In this document: positions 21,173 through 30,824 of the stretch, in pieces
Layout: the number at the start of each line of letters is the position of its first letter
How positions within the stretch are numbered: the first letter of the stretch is position 1
From: Rhynchopus sp. YZ270_cl-10
Taxonomy: Eukaryota > Euglenozoa > Diplonemea > Diplonemida > Diplonemidae
Direction: 5' to 3'
Length of the DNA stretch: 64,000 nucleotides
Assembly (NCBI GenBank): GCA_964035575.1
Contig: OZ037838.1
Coordinates: 1,178,001 to 1,242,000 of the forward strand
Program-made: the position numbers and the translations under genes
The notes under the pieces: model-generated
The model's database searches: none
What the model was told of the DNA's origin: nothing
The model's input: only the letters and a program-made list of their open reading frames with translations

Positions 21173-22562
21173 CACGGGTTGCCTACGATCGTAGTACGAT
21201 CGTTTACGATCGTACCAAAAAACGATCGTAACGATCGTAAAATATCGTACTACGATCAACTACGATCGTACTACGATCGTAAACGATCGTAGTACGATCG
21301 TAGTACGATCATTACGATCGTAGTACGATCGTAGTACGTTTGCCAAACGAAATAACGAATATCGCTTGAAATACCGTTCGATATTCCTTGCATGGTGTGC
21401 ATGAAGCACACACAAGGTATATCAAACGATAATCAATCAGATAAAACGTTACATCATTGGAAAATTGTTGGCACCGCCGCCCTGTCTTCGTATTTATTAC
21501 GTCGACAGGCCAAACAACGTTGGGCTCAGAAGAAGCAGTGCTAGACAGTCACTGGGGATCAACATGAGAACCAACTCCCAACAACACAGGCTACCGAAGT
21601 AGCAGGTGGGGTGTTGCGGGTGTTTGGGGTGAAAGAAAATCGATTTTGGTAAGTTACAGCAGAAAATTCTTAAGTTTGCAATAGCGAGAAGGGTTACATT
21701 GCTCTTGCGAGCTGTGAACCGGTAAGGTTGAGAAGGGTGACACGGCATACAAGTACAAGTACAAGTAAGACGTACCTTCTGCAAAGGCTGAATTCGCAAT
21801 TCTAAGGGATATGAATTCAGCCCCCACTGTTTTTTTGAGATGATCATTCCATGGTATACTAAGCGTTCCCGAAGAATGAATCACCCCCTCCTCGTTCATG
21901 CAAACTCAAGAAAATTCTGAAGTAACTACAACCTGGCGTGCGGGTACAGATGCATTGCTTTGTTCTTTCCTCAAAGTCATGTGTGATCTCTCGGGTCTGT
22001 ACTAAAGTCAGTGTTTAGATAAGCATCCACTTGACTCGTTCTAACAACCGTTGAAATCTAGAACAAAACAACACACTGCCCCTTCTCACACCAAGCCGCC
22101 ATGCTTCAAGAGCATGCCCTGGGCAAAAATTACTGTGACAAAAATTAGTATTCTGGGGGAACGCAATATTTTCTTGTGTCTAGTCCTCCGCAAGCAGAGG
22201 ACAGACTTTCCGGATCCCGAAGTCGAATTTCTTGCACTAGCTATGCTCCCTGGGTTAAATGGCTATAGCAGTGACTGACTAAGAGTTTCATAATAATTAG
22301 GGTGGTCTGGGGTGGGTTAATGGAAAAGTTGGTATATAAACCCGACTTTTACGATCGCCACCTGGTTTTGAAATAATTGCACCAGCTCTTCCGTGGGCAC
22401 TGCTTCGCTGTCACGATGAAGGGTCGTCGGTTCGGGTACCTGATAAGAGAAATTGAATGTAAAAGTAGAGACTACAACAAAAAAACAAACAAACAAGAAG
22501 CCGCCCCGTACCCCACGTAAAAGTGACATTTTTGTTGACAAAAAAAAAAAAAAAAACGTGCC

Positions 22563-23081
22563 CGTCTAGGTGTCGATAGCATCGCTGTTATCAGGTCACA
22601 GCTGTCAAGGTCCGTCCGATGGCTCGCTGACGCGGCATGGGGAACTGCACCACTCGATGCCTACGGCCCTAGCATATCAGCTAGAGCATCTAGGTGGTCT
22701 TCACCTCCAACCTCCTCTGCTGGCACATCGGAGGGTGACATGATCGACGACGTCCTCGCAGCGGGAGATCGGCCTGCCGCGAATGACGTGCCGCCTGCTG
22801 AGGGTGACCCTGAGCCCAACCGTATTTTAAAACTAAAGCGTTCTGTTTCTCCCCCCTCCCGTAAACAGAATCCATCAACACGTTCTTCAAAAAGAAAACG
22901 CTCGTCTTCCCCCAGAGCATGCGACAAAACTGCCAAAAAACGGAAGAAATCCGTCATCAATGCCCCCCCCTCCGCCCCGCCACCCCCATCTGATGATGGC
23001 CCGGTGGGTAGTAGTATCAGCGACATCAGTGTGACATCTGCCACACAAGAGAGATCATCGCGCTCGTCTGCGGTGACATAA
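22563..23081 (+). CDS. Possible last exon of a basic, Ser/Arg-rich protein
   Basis: A long open frame with no ATG until 22740. It could begin at an acceptor near 22569 (CCCGTCTAG). From 22740 it encodes 113 aa: an acidic start (MIDDVLAAGDRP), then Lys/Arg/Ser-rich stretches (SSKRKRSSSPRACDK, KKRKKSV) typical of nuclear-localisation or RS-like tails, ending RSSRSSAVT. About 14 nt after the stop lies the dispersed GTGGAGCACACTCTAGGG motif, which also occurs after other genes. It lies inside the 21173-24145 element, so it may be element-borne cargo. No family recognised. Confidence 0.35.
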   Translation, partial: RLGVDSIAVIRSQLSRSVRWLADAAWGTAPLDAYGPSISARASRWSSPPTSSAGTSEGDMIDDVLAAGDRPAANDVPPAEGDPEPNRILKLKRSVSPPSRKQNPSTRSSKRKRSSSPRACDKTAKKRKKSVINAPPSAPPPPSDDGPVGSSISDISVTSATQERSSRSSAVT

Positions 23082-23094
23082 AAATGTTTAGTAT

Positions 23095-23140
23095 AGTGGA
23101 GCACACTCTAGGGTGGCTACACTAATACAACCAAGTTTTC
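23095..23140 (+). repeat. Dispersed gene-boundary motif, copy a
   Basis: GTGGAGCACACTCTAGGGTG followed by CTACACTAATACAACCAAG. It is nearly identical to 39896-39940 and related to 50488-50527, 40032-40070 and 33206-33244. Confidence 0.65.
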
Positions 23141-24145
23141 AAAAAAAAAAAAAAATAGCGGACATGTCGAAAAGGGAGAAAACCGGGGGGTTAAAAACAT
23201 ACCTTGCACTCGGCCCACTCTCCAGGTACAAAGAACATCACTGCACGACAAACCCACTACTACAATAGAAAATAACTATTTTTTACCGAACAGAAAGGTC
23301 GTTTTATTGATGAGTGTTTTCTGAGTGCACACTCAGTGGGGACAAAATGCAACACTTCAAGGCATGCAATACTCCAAGGAATTTGCTAAGGAAAAGTCGA
23401 TATTGTGGGCCCCTGTAGTAGTGCATATAGTTACCCCCAGATCGTCAAAACACCCGATTTTTGCGTTTTTTTGCACTTTTTGGTGCCCAAAAACCCAACT
23501 CAGGGGTCGAAATTTTCCCGAAAAAAAAAATTTTTTTTTTGAGATTTTTTGATTTTTTGACAAGGCGCTGGCCCATACAAAATGCACTGGTGGTACAGAA
23601 AATGACTGGGGAATTAACTCTAGATGCTCAAAACAGCCCAATTCTTGCTTTTTTTGACTTTTTGGTCCCAGAAGGGTACCTAGGGTGTAGTGAGCAGGCC
23701 TCAAAAACACTTGTGAAAAAAAAAAATTGGGATTTTTTTTTTTGAGATTTTTTCAAAAATCGACTTGTTTTTGGTAAAAATCACGAAATTTTGGGTTCGC
23801 GGAACCGCGTTTTAGACCCCCCTAGATGCTCAAAAGTGCCAAATTTTGCTTTTAATGGCCTCAAATCGTCGAAATTAGCCCAATATAGGGGCAAAAAAAA
23901 AAATTCGAGGGTCTAGGTATGGAGAGCGAGCACCTTAGAAGGAAGATCGTACGATCGTACTACGATCGTACTACGATCATTACGATCGTACTACGATCGT
24001 TACGATCGTAGTACGATCGTACGATCATAATACGATCGTAAGTACGATCGTACTACGATCGTACTTTGATCGTAGTACGATCGTAGTGCGATCAAAAAAG
24101 AGCTGCGATCGTAAGAGATCGTACTACGATCGTAGGCAACCCGTG

Positions 24146-24635
24146 AAAAAAGGGCGTGTTTTTTTCTAACTTTCACTTTAAAAAATAGCCCAAATCGTTA
24201 TTGAAAAAGGCAGAATGTTATGAAAGTTGCAAGGTTTATTTATTTTTTGTTTGCGTATGACGTGGGCAGCGTACCAACTAAACAAAAGATGAAAGGGGTT
24301 TTTATTATTTTTTTTTGCTGTTCCCCATTTCCCTCCCCTCCCAGAGCTAACAAAGCGCAAAACAAAAACAAAAACAAAAAAAGGAAAAACGGATTGATTT
24401 TATTTTATGAACTTAATTTTTATCATTTTTTAAAAAGCAAGGCTGCCAGCGTGAGATACTTTAACAATATTATATGAAATGCCTTTTGAGTGACGTTTAA
24501 TTGTGTTACAGGCACAGAAGAGCGAAGACTGTGAATGGCGGCTTCGCTATTCCAATAATTTATCAAAAAAAAGAGAAGTTAAAAAAGAAAAAGGTGGAAC
24601 TCCACGAAGCGAGAAAAAACACAAAACAAGCAACA
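24146..24635. other. AT-rich spacer
   Basis: No gene. Contains AAACA-type simple repeats near 24357-24385. Confidence 0.3.
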
Positions 24636-24822
24636 TACTTTGTAGTCCGCCGGAGTTGATACTGAAATCCCGCCTCAAAAGTCCACCGACTCAGCCTGAG
24701 TCCGCCTAAGTTGGGGTACGGACTTTTGGCTGAGTTGGCGGACTCAGGCAGTAGTCCGCCTCAACTCGGGTGGGTCTTGGTGGGATTTTTTTTTTTGGCG
24801 GACTCAGGCAGACTACAAAGTA
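24636..24822. mobile_element. 187-bp inverted-repeat element
   Basis: TACTTTGTAGTC at 24636 is inverted at 24811-24822 (GACTACAAAGTA). GGCGGACTCAGGCAG occurs twice inside (24743, 24797) and partly inverted (GACTCAGCCTGAGTCCGCC near 24689). The structure is MITE-like. No clear target duplication. Confidence 0.55.
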
Positions 24823-25147
24823 ATGAAACAAAATGGAAAAAAAAAAGCAAACAAATATACCCTTCAGGGGTGGGGTGGCAAAGTTGTCATAACAACAACT
24901 TTATCACCTCTCTGAACAGGCGCGCTCTACTCCCCATTCCTCCTTCCCCCCTCCCAACAACAGCAAAAAAAAGCAAAAACAAAACAAATCGAGAAAAATA
25001 ATCAAAGACCCCTTTTCTCCCTCTTCGGCATCTTCTTCTCCGAAGATGTGTATAAAAATTGAAGGAGGGGGGAAGGGGGATTTTTCCCCCTATTGCTGCT
25101 TAGGTTCATCTTATAAAAAAAAAATTTCCATTCGGGTGACTAAGCAT
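24823..25147. other. Spacer
   Basis: No gene. GCTTAGGTTCATCTTAT at 25090 recurs at 30957 and, as GCCTAGGTTCATCTTAT, at 45019 upstream of the PIP-kinase-like gene. 25142-25147 (AAGCAT) is the left target duplication of the element starting at 25148. Confidence 0.4.
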
Positions 25148-25636
25148 CATGGCTGTGTAACTTAAGCTAAAAAAAAAACTTAAGTTTTCTCCGAAATCCT
25201 CCGGAAAATTTAGGCGACTTAAGCTACTGAAAAAAAAAACTTAAATTAAAAAACTTAAGTTTTCGAGAAAAAAACTTAAGTTTTTCTAGAAAAAAAACGT
25301 AACTTAAGTTTTTTGGGAAAACCTTTATTCGGCTCACAAAAAGTAATTTTTCCATCATTCGGCTCACAAAATAAAATTTTTCCATCATTCTATCAAAGTT
25401 ACTATAATTTTTCCTTCATTCGGCTCACAAAAGTTAATTTTTCCACCATTCTATCAATATTTTGCCAATTTTTCCATCATTCTATCAAAGTTTTTTTTTT
25501 CACTTTTTCGAAGAAATTTTTGCCGCTGGAAAAAAAAAATTGGGTGGTTTTTTGAGGAAAAATGGGGTCATTTTTTTTGCATTTTTCGAAAAATTTATAG
25601 TTCTAGGGTCACAAATTACACACTGTTTGCTAAACA

Positions 25637-26025
25637 TGCAAAGACAAGTGGTCACTGGTGCCGAGTTTAACAGCTTGGATGACCTAAAGGAGACGGTAAC
25701 GTGGCAGTCCTTCATCCTCCACATTTTTCCTTCCGCGTCTCGAACCGCACAGGCACCCGAATGACCCTTGTGTGCCGGTTCCTTATGTGCATGGAGGGTG
25801 TGTGCGGTGCAAGACGGTGATGGTTGTCGCATCACCCAGCACGAGCGCACCTGCACCTCTGACGATCACCCTGTTGCCAACACAGGAATCGTCGGCGCCG
25901 TCGCCTCCCGGACCTGCGATAACGTGAGAAGTGTATCAAACTATGGTGCACATAGTGTGATTGCTGACATGCGTGACCTTCGCCGCAATAAGTCACCTAC
26001 GAATTTTCCCTCCCACAACCTATAA
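25637..26025 (+). pseudogene. Possible broken transposase N-terminal fragment
   Basis: Coding-like segments in shifting frames: VTGAEFNSLDDLKETVTWQS, then Cys-rich text (GDGCRITQHERTCTSDDH) and NVRSVSNYGAHSVIADMRDL. The order (short domain, Cys pair, HxxTC, then a helical R-x-x-S segment) loosely recalls the zinc-binding WRKY/GCM1-like start of Mutator-type transposases. Frameshifts break it and no catalytic part is present. Tentative. Confidence 0.22.
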
Positions 26026-26139
26026 AAACGGGCAAAAAATCCTACCCAAAAATTTTTTCCAGCGGAAATATTTCCTCGAAAAAGTGAAAAAAAAAACTTT
26101 GATAGAATGATGGAAAAATTGGCAAAATATTGATAGAAT

Positions 26140-26627
26140 TGGTGCTTCCCGGGGGGTGTGCATTTCACAAATTTTCACAAAATGTGACAAGTTTTCACAA
26201 ATTTTCACAACACGAAAACCGCTACAAAATTGTGAAGGCTGGTGAAAAGTGGTGAAAAATTGTGAAAAAATGTGAAAAGTTGTGAATAGTTGTGAAAAGT
26301 TGTGAATTGATTTTTTTTTTTTGTGTGCTTTTTTTTTGGGCGGGGTGGTGACCCACCCATTGAGGGGTACGCTGGGATTCACAAGATAGAACGTGATGTG
26401 GTGTACCTGTGTACCTGTGTACTGTGTGATGTGCGGAAATGACGAGAACTTGTCCATTTCGGCAAATTGACCCCACCACTGGCCGTACGGATTCCGGAAA
26501 TGCAAATGCCGGCGTTTAAGAGCTTCACCAACGAGAGAAAAAAGGGTAGTGAAAAGTTGTGAATAGTTGTGAAAAGTTGTGAATTGAATTGAAAATTTGT
26601 GAAATGCATACCCCCCGGGAAGCACCA
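26140..26627. mobile_element. 488-bp nested element with 5-bp target duplication
   Basis: TGGTGCTTCCCGGGGGGTGT at the left is inverted at the right (CCCCCCGGGAAGCACCA), continuing inward through CATTTCACAAATTTTCAC for about 40 bp in all. Exact AGAAT duplications flank it (26135-26139, 26628-26632), and it interrupts the mirrored TTCGGCTCAC region. The interior has GTTGTGAAAAGTTGTGAA-type repeats, GTGTACCT repeats, and the dispersed ATTGACCCCACCACTGGCC motif at 26467. Confidence 0.8.
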
Positions 26628-26852
26628 AGAATGGTGGAAAAATTAACTTTTGTGAGCCGAATGAAGGAAAAATTATAGTAACTTTGATAGAATGATGGAA
26701 AAATTTTATTTTGTGAGCCGAATGATGGAAAAATTACTTTTTGTGAGCCGAATAAAGGTTTTCCCAAGTTTTTTTTATTAAAAAACAGCTTAAGTTACCA
26801 ACTTAAGTCACTTAAGTTAGCTTAAGTTACCGTTTTTTTTTGTTTTATTCCA

Positions 26853-27933
26853 CAGTTAAATAAAGTATACGAAGGATTTGGCACTTTTAGCGTGATTCTT
26901 TTTAATGATAATTTCACGCCGTGTTTTTTTCGCAAATAAAAACCACGCTAATTGAACTTTATTTCACGCATTTTCACTTTTTTTCACTGCAATTCCTTAG
27001 GAGCGTGATTTTATTTTTGTTTTTTTCACGCTAAAACAGGGGTTTTTTTTGGCGATAACTTCACGCTAAATTTTGGTACATCCTGCACCACCACCCGCCT
27101 AAAAATTGAAAATTGCGATTTTTTTTTGCACTTTTCCCATTTTTTTTTGACACACGCAACATGCCGAAGGATCTAAGACGCAAACGGTCCTCCGACAAGA
27201 GATGGACGAGCACTACAGTGGTTTTGTTGAACGACTAGCATCGTCGACACCGTACATCCGTGAATGGGACCGCTTTTTAAGGGAAGCCCAACGGTCAGCC
27301 CACGGAAGCCGACTTTGTTTTGTGCATAGTGCATCAAATTGTCGTCGTAATGGACAGCGTTCAGTAAGCTGAGCAGCATATTGGTGAGGAAGTATGGGTG
27401 CAACTGCAAGACCAGTTTCCGCAGACTCGTGTGTCTCTTGAAGCAACACGAGACCGGCTACCGACACGACAGTCCAAGACACTCCTCACTTACGAAACAA
27501 GAAATCGACTCCTTCATTACCTATGAAGGCGAAGGACACACCACCCCCTTACTTCATTGTGAGGAAGGCGGTGCTGACATGATATTCTGCGATGGGCGGG
27601 GATCTTCTGAATGTCTCTCGCTCTTGCACGACAGCCATTTCCCGACCTCCCGCTAGCACCCGGGCCCAGTTTACCGGGTTTTTGCAGGTTCCCCCGCGGG
27701 AGGGTAACGGGGCTGGAGGGACCCTCCAGCCTTTTTTAGCCTCCCTCCAGCCCCTCAGGTACGCCAGCCCCCCCAGCGGGAGTCCCGCTAGCCTAGCTAG
27801 GGGTCCCGTGGGATTCCCGGTAGCGCTGGCGGGAGGGTAATGAGGGCTGCCCGGAGGGACACATACTCGTTAGTTATTGCACAATAAATGAGTCACGCTA
27901 AAAGTGCCAAATCCTTTCGTATACTTTATTTAA
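26853..27933. mobile_element. 1.1-kb inverted-repeat unit nested in the 25148 element
   Basis: TAAATAAAGTATACGAAGGATT... at 26853-26893 is perfectly inverted at 27895-27933 (ending GTATACTTTATTTA). The arms continue inward with CACGC-type repeats. 27140-27660 has ORF-like fragments (EMDEHYSGFVERLASSTPYI; a Cys-containing CNCKTSFRRLVCLL) in different frames that may be relics of a coding gene. 27650-27840 is unusually GC-rich and hairpin-prone. Confidence 0.55.
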
Positions 27934-27947
27934 CGTGAAATAAAATT

Positions 27948-28112
27948 ACGTATTCAACGCCTTTTAGCGAATTTTTTTGCGATACTTCACTTATTTTTTT
28001 CCCAGGCTCGTGGATTCAATTTGCCTCGCTTCGCTCGGCAAATTAACTACCACTCGCCTGGGAAAAAAATGCGTGAAGTTATCGCAAAAAAAAACCACGC
28101 TAAAAGGCGTTG
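27948..28112. repeat. Foldback repeat
   Basis: ATTCAACGCCTTTTAGCG...CCCAGGC on the left is inverted to GCCTGGG...CGCTAAAAGGCGTTGAAT on the right. The loop contains CCTCGCTTCGCTCGG, a small perfect hairpin. Confidence 0.6.
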
Positions 28113-28483
28113 AATAAATAGTTATTTTTTTTTTTTTGTTTTTGCTTGGACGATGAACTTCACTGAAGGGGCCGGATACCCGTAGTTTCCTGATGCAGCA
28201 TCCCTACTGAAAATTCCAAATGAGGGTGACCACCCAATCAAACGGACTTATCACTGCACCCGCGTGCGGTCAAGTGCACACGTGAGGGGCGATTATTCGG
28301 AGTAGACATGACAGTGAAATATCGACGGTAAAATGGCTGGTACATGCCAGTCATTTTCCACTTTCCGAAACGTAAATATTTTGCAACGAAATATTATGCT
28401 TGGCGTGGCTGCATAACCGATTACCCGTGTTTCTACCAGTTGTCACCCTCATAGGGGATACACGTGTTGGGGGAAAAAAAATT

Positions 28484-28645
28484 CGTTGGTGAAGCTTTTA
28501 AACGGCGGCATTTGCATTTCTGGAATCCGTCCGGCCAGTGGTGGGGTCAATTTGCCGAAACGTACAAGTTCTCATTTTTGGTCAATTTCCGCACAGTACA
28601 CAGGTACACAGGTACACAGGTACATAATCTGTGGTGGTCAAAAGT
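28484..28645 (-). repeat. Inverted second copy of the nested-element interior
   Basis: Reverse-complement relative of 26400-26530. It has GCATTTGCATTTCTGGAATC, CAGTGGTGGGGTCAATTTGC and a GGTACACA repeat, matching the interior of the 26140-26627 element in the opposite orientation. Confidence 0.6.
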
Positions 28646-28863
28646 GCAAAATTCTTTCGTCAATGCATTTTTTGAGGACTGTTATACCTAGAGAATATGG
28701 TCAGATCACTCTTCAGAGCACCTGAAGCTTCACACCCAAGCCAAGCAAAAGGGGAAAAAAAAAAAAAAAAAAAAAAAAAACGATGACTTAAGGTAACTTA
28801 AGCGACTTAAGTTTTTTTTAAAAAAAAAACTTAAGTCGCTTAAGTTACACAGCCATGAAGCAT

Positions 28864-29055
28864 GTACAGAGGTAAGTTTATTTCCCCCCCTTTTTTTTTT
28901 CCAACACTCCGGGGGTTCGATAACCCGCGGAGGTGTCAGTGCCTGCGTCCCAGAGGCGTTTTTGCACTATCAACCTTTTCTTTTTTGCGCATCATTCAGG
29001 AACGATGCAGTGATAAAAAAAGATTTGCAGGCTTGGATTTATATTTAGCTTCCCC
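28864..29055. other. Spacer
   Basis: No gene. GGGGGTTCGATAACCCGCGG (28910) through TGCCTGCGTCCCAGAGG is related to 35356-35410, so this is another diverged repeat. Confidence 0.35.
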
Positions 29056-29261
29056 TCCTCCCCCCCCCCTAGGGGCAGCGACTCCTAACGATTTTTTGTC
29101 ACTTTTTCGATTTTTGGTATATTGGGCCATTTCCAGGCCACCACCGGGTGAAAAACACCCCAGAACTGGGTCAGAAACGCCCTGTGGCCCGAAAATTCAT
29201 GCTAAGGGCGACTCAGAATATGATAAAATGCAAAAAAATAGTGAAAAAGTGGCTTTTTCTC

Positions 29262-29593
29262 ATATGAAAAAAAGTACTCTGAGAGATTCGTTAAGGATTC
29301 GTATGACATAATATTAACTTTTTGTCAGCGGTGTGGCAAAAAGTGAAATTGTGTTTTTAGCCTAAAAATGGGTGGGGGAGATGTAAAAAGTACTTTTTTT
29401 TTTACTTTTTGTCACACTTGATCTGCCTTTGTTTTTGGTGGGATTTTGGGTTGGTGTGGCATAATGTTGTGGTCTTCATGCCCAGGTCATATCCTGCTAC
29501 TTATTTCTCGGCATTGTGTTGGGATTTGTGTATTCAATATAATTTATGCCTTACGAACACTTATCGATCTCTCAGAGTACTTTTTTTTATATA
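29262..29593. mobile_element. ~330-bp inverted-repeat element inserted in palindrome left arm
   Basis: AAAAAAAGTACTCTGAGAGA near 29268 is inverted near 29566 (TCTCTCAGAGTACTTTTTTT). It is part of the insertion that separates the left-arm halves. No coding capacity was recognised. Confidence 0.6.
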
Positions 29594-29607
29594 GAGAAAA
29601 AATTATA

Positions 29608-29796
29608 TATTGAGTAAAAAGCGGACTTGTCACACTCGTGTGGTTCTCACAAATCAGTTGGTTTTTTGTATCACTCGCTTCGCTCGTGATACAAAATTCT
29701 ATGTCACACTCGCTTCGCTCGTGACGTAAAAGAACCAACTGATTTGTGAGAACCACACTCGTGTGACAAAAAGTCCACTTTTTTTCACCTCAATAA
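29608..29796. mobile_element. ~190-bp foldback element with nested hairpins
   Basis: Long near-perfect arms (CACACTCGTGTGGTTCTCAC and AAATCAGTTGGTT, inverted at 29731-29775). They enclose two hairpins with the same core (CACTCGCTTCGCTCGTG at 29671 and 29707). It lies directly beside the 29262-29593 element in the palindrome insertion. Confidence 0.65.
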
Positions 29797-30824
29797 ATAG
29801 CTATTTTGACGGTTTTGGCCATGTTGGCTAAAATGGCCATTTTTGGTGAAAAAAATCAAAAAAATAGCAAAATTTTGATATCATGACAGCTGCTTGGGCA
29901 CAAAACTACCCCTGGGAGGTCCTGTGAGTCCATTCCGACCTGTTTTGGACACTTTAGGTGCTTTTTTTGGCCGTTTTTTGGTGTTTTTGTGGTAAAAATC
30001 ATGCCCTATCCATGCCCTATCCATGCCCTATCCAAGACGTACGCCCTGCTTTTAGACCCACTCTGGGCCAAAAAATGGGCAAAAAACCCCGAAAAAGCAC
30101 TCCGGGAACCCAGATAGTTCCAAATATCCACCAGACACCCACCCAAACACCTTAAGAACATGCCAGGAAAACATTTTTAAAAACACACTTTTTTCAAAAC
30201 GGTCATTATAGGACCTGCCCAGATGACCGTTTTGAAAAAAGTGTGTTTTTAAAAATGTTTTCCTGGCATATTCTTGAGGTGTTTTTGTGGGGATGTGGTG
30301 GACATTTGGAACTATCTGGGTTCCCGGAGTGCTTTTTCGGGGGTTTTTGCCCATTTTTTGGCCCAGAGTGGGTCTAAAAGCAGGGCGTACGTCTTGGATA
30401 GGGCATGGATAGGGCATGATTTTTACCACAAAAACACCAAAAAACGGCCAAAAAAAGCACCTAAAGTGTCCAAAACAGGTCGGAATGGACTCACAGGACC
30501 TCCCAGGGGTAGTTTTGTGCCCAAGCAGCTGTCATGATATCAAAATTTTGCTATTTTTTTGATTTTTTTCACCAAAAATGGCCATTTTAGCCAACATGGC
30601 CAAAACCGTCAAAAAGCCACTTTTTCACTATTTTTTTGCATTTTATCATATTCTGAGTCGCCCTTATCATGAATTTTTGGGTCATAGGGTGTTTCTGACC
30701 CAGTTCTGGGGTGTTTTCCGACCGGTGGTGGCCTGGAAATGGCCCAATATACCAAAAATCGAAAAAGTGACAAAAATCCTTAAGGATTCTTAAGGGAGTC
30801 GCTGCCCCTATCCCCCCCCCCCAC

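Larger units (their letters stand above)
21173..24145. mobile_element. 2.97-kb element with palindromic ACGATCGTAGT terminal repeats
   Basis: The left end CACGGGTTGCCTACGATCGT (21173) is repeated exactly inverted at the right end (to 24145). Each terminus (21173-21340 and 23945-24145) is an array of the 11-mer ACGATCGTAGT and variants. ACGATCGT is its own reverse complement, so both ends can fold extensively. A-runs flank both sides, so a target duplication cannot be resolved. No transposase was recognised inside; a possible exon lies at 22563-23081. Confidence 0.75.
25148..28857. mobile_element. 3.7-kb composite element with AACTTAAG-rich ends and 6-bp target duplication
   Basis: The left end CATGGCTGTGTAACTTAAGC is repeated inverted at the right end (to 28857). 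Exact AAGCAT duplications flank it (25142-25147, 28858-28863). Both ends carry further direct and inverted AACTTAAG copies. Internally, 25315-25510 (TTCGGCTCACAAAA, TTTTTCCATCATTCTATCAA) is mirrored at 26060-26139 plus 26628-26765, the mirror being split by a nested insertion. Another nested inverted-repeat unit lies at 26853-27933. It shows successive insertions of non-autonomous elements into each other. Confidence 0.75.
29056..30824. mobile_element. 1.77-kb interrupted giant palindrome
   Basis: Inverted arms meet at a ~16-nt loop (about 30205-30220). The left arm runs 29056-29258 plus about 29804-30204; the right arm is continuous, about 30221-30824. Matching arm landmarks include CATGACAGCTGCTTGGGCAC, GACGTACGCCCTGC and GGGCAGCGACTCC. 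The left arm is split by about 545 bp of inserted DNA. The arms differ at scattered bases and in one direct CATGCCCTATC repeat number, so this is not a simple assembly fold. Confidence 0.75.

Noticed and set aside
30052..30429. Minus-strand frame in the giant palindrome (MVKIMPYPCPIQDVRPAF...)
   Set aside because: A mirror copy occurs in the other arm with different ends and no domain; most likely non-coding inverted-repeat DNA.
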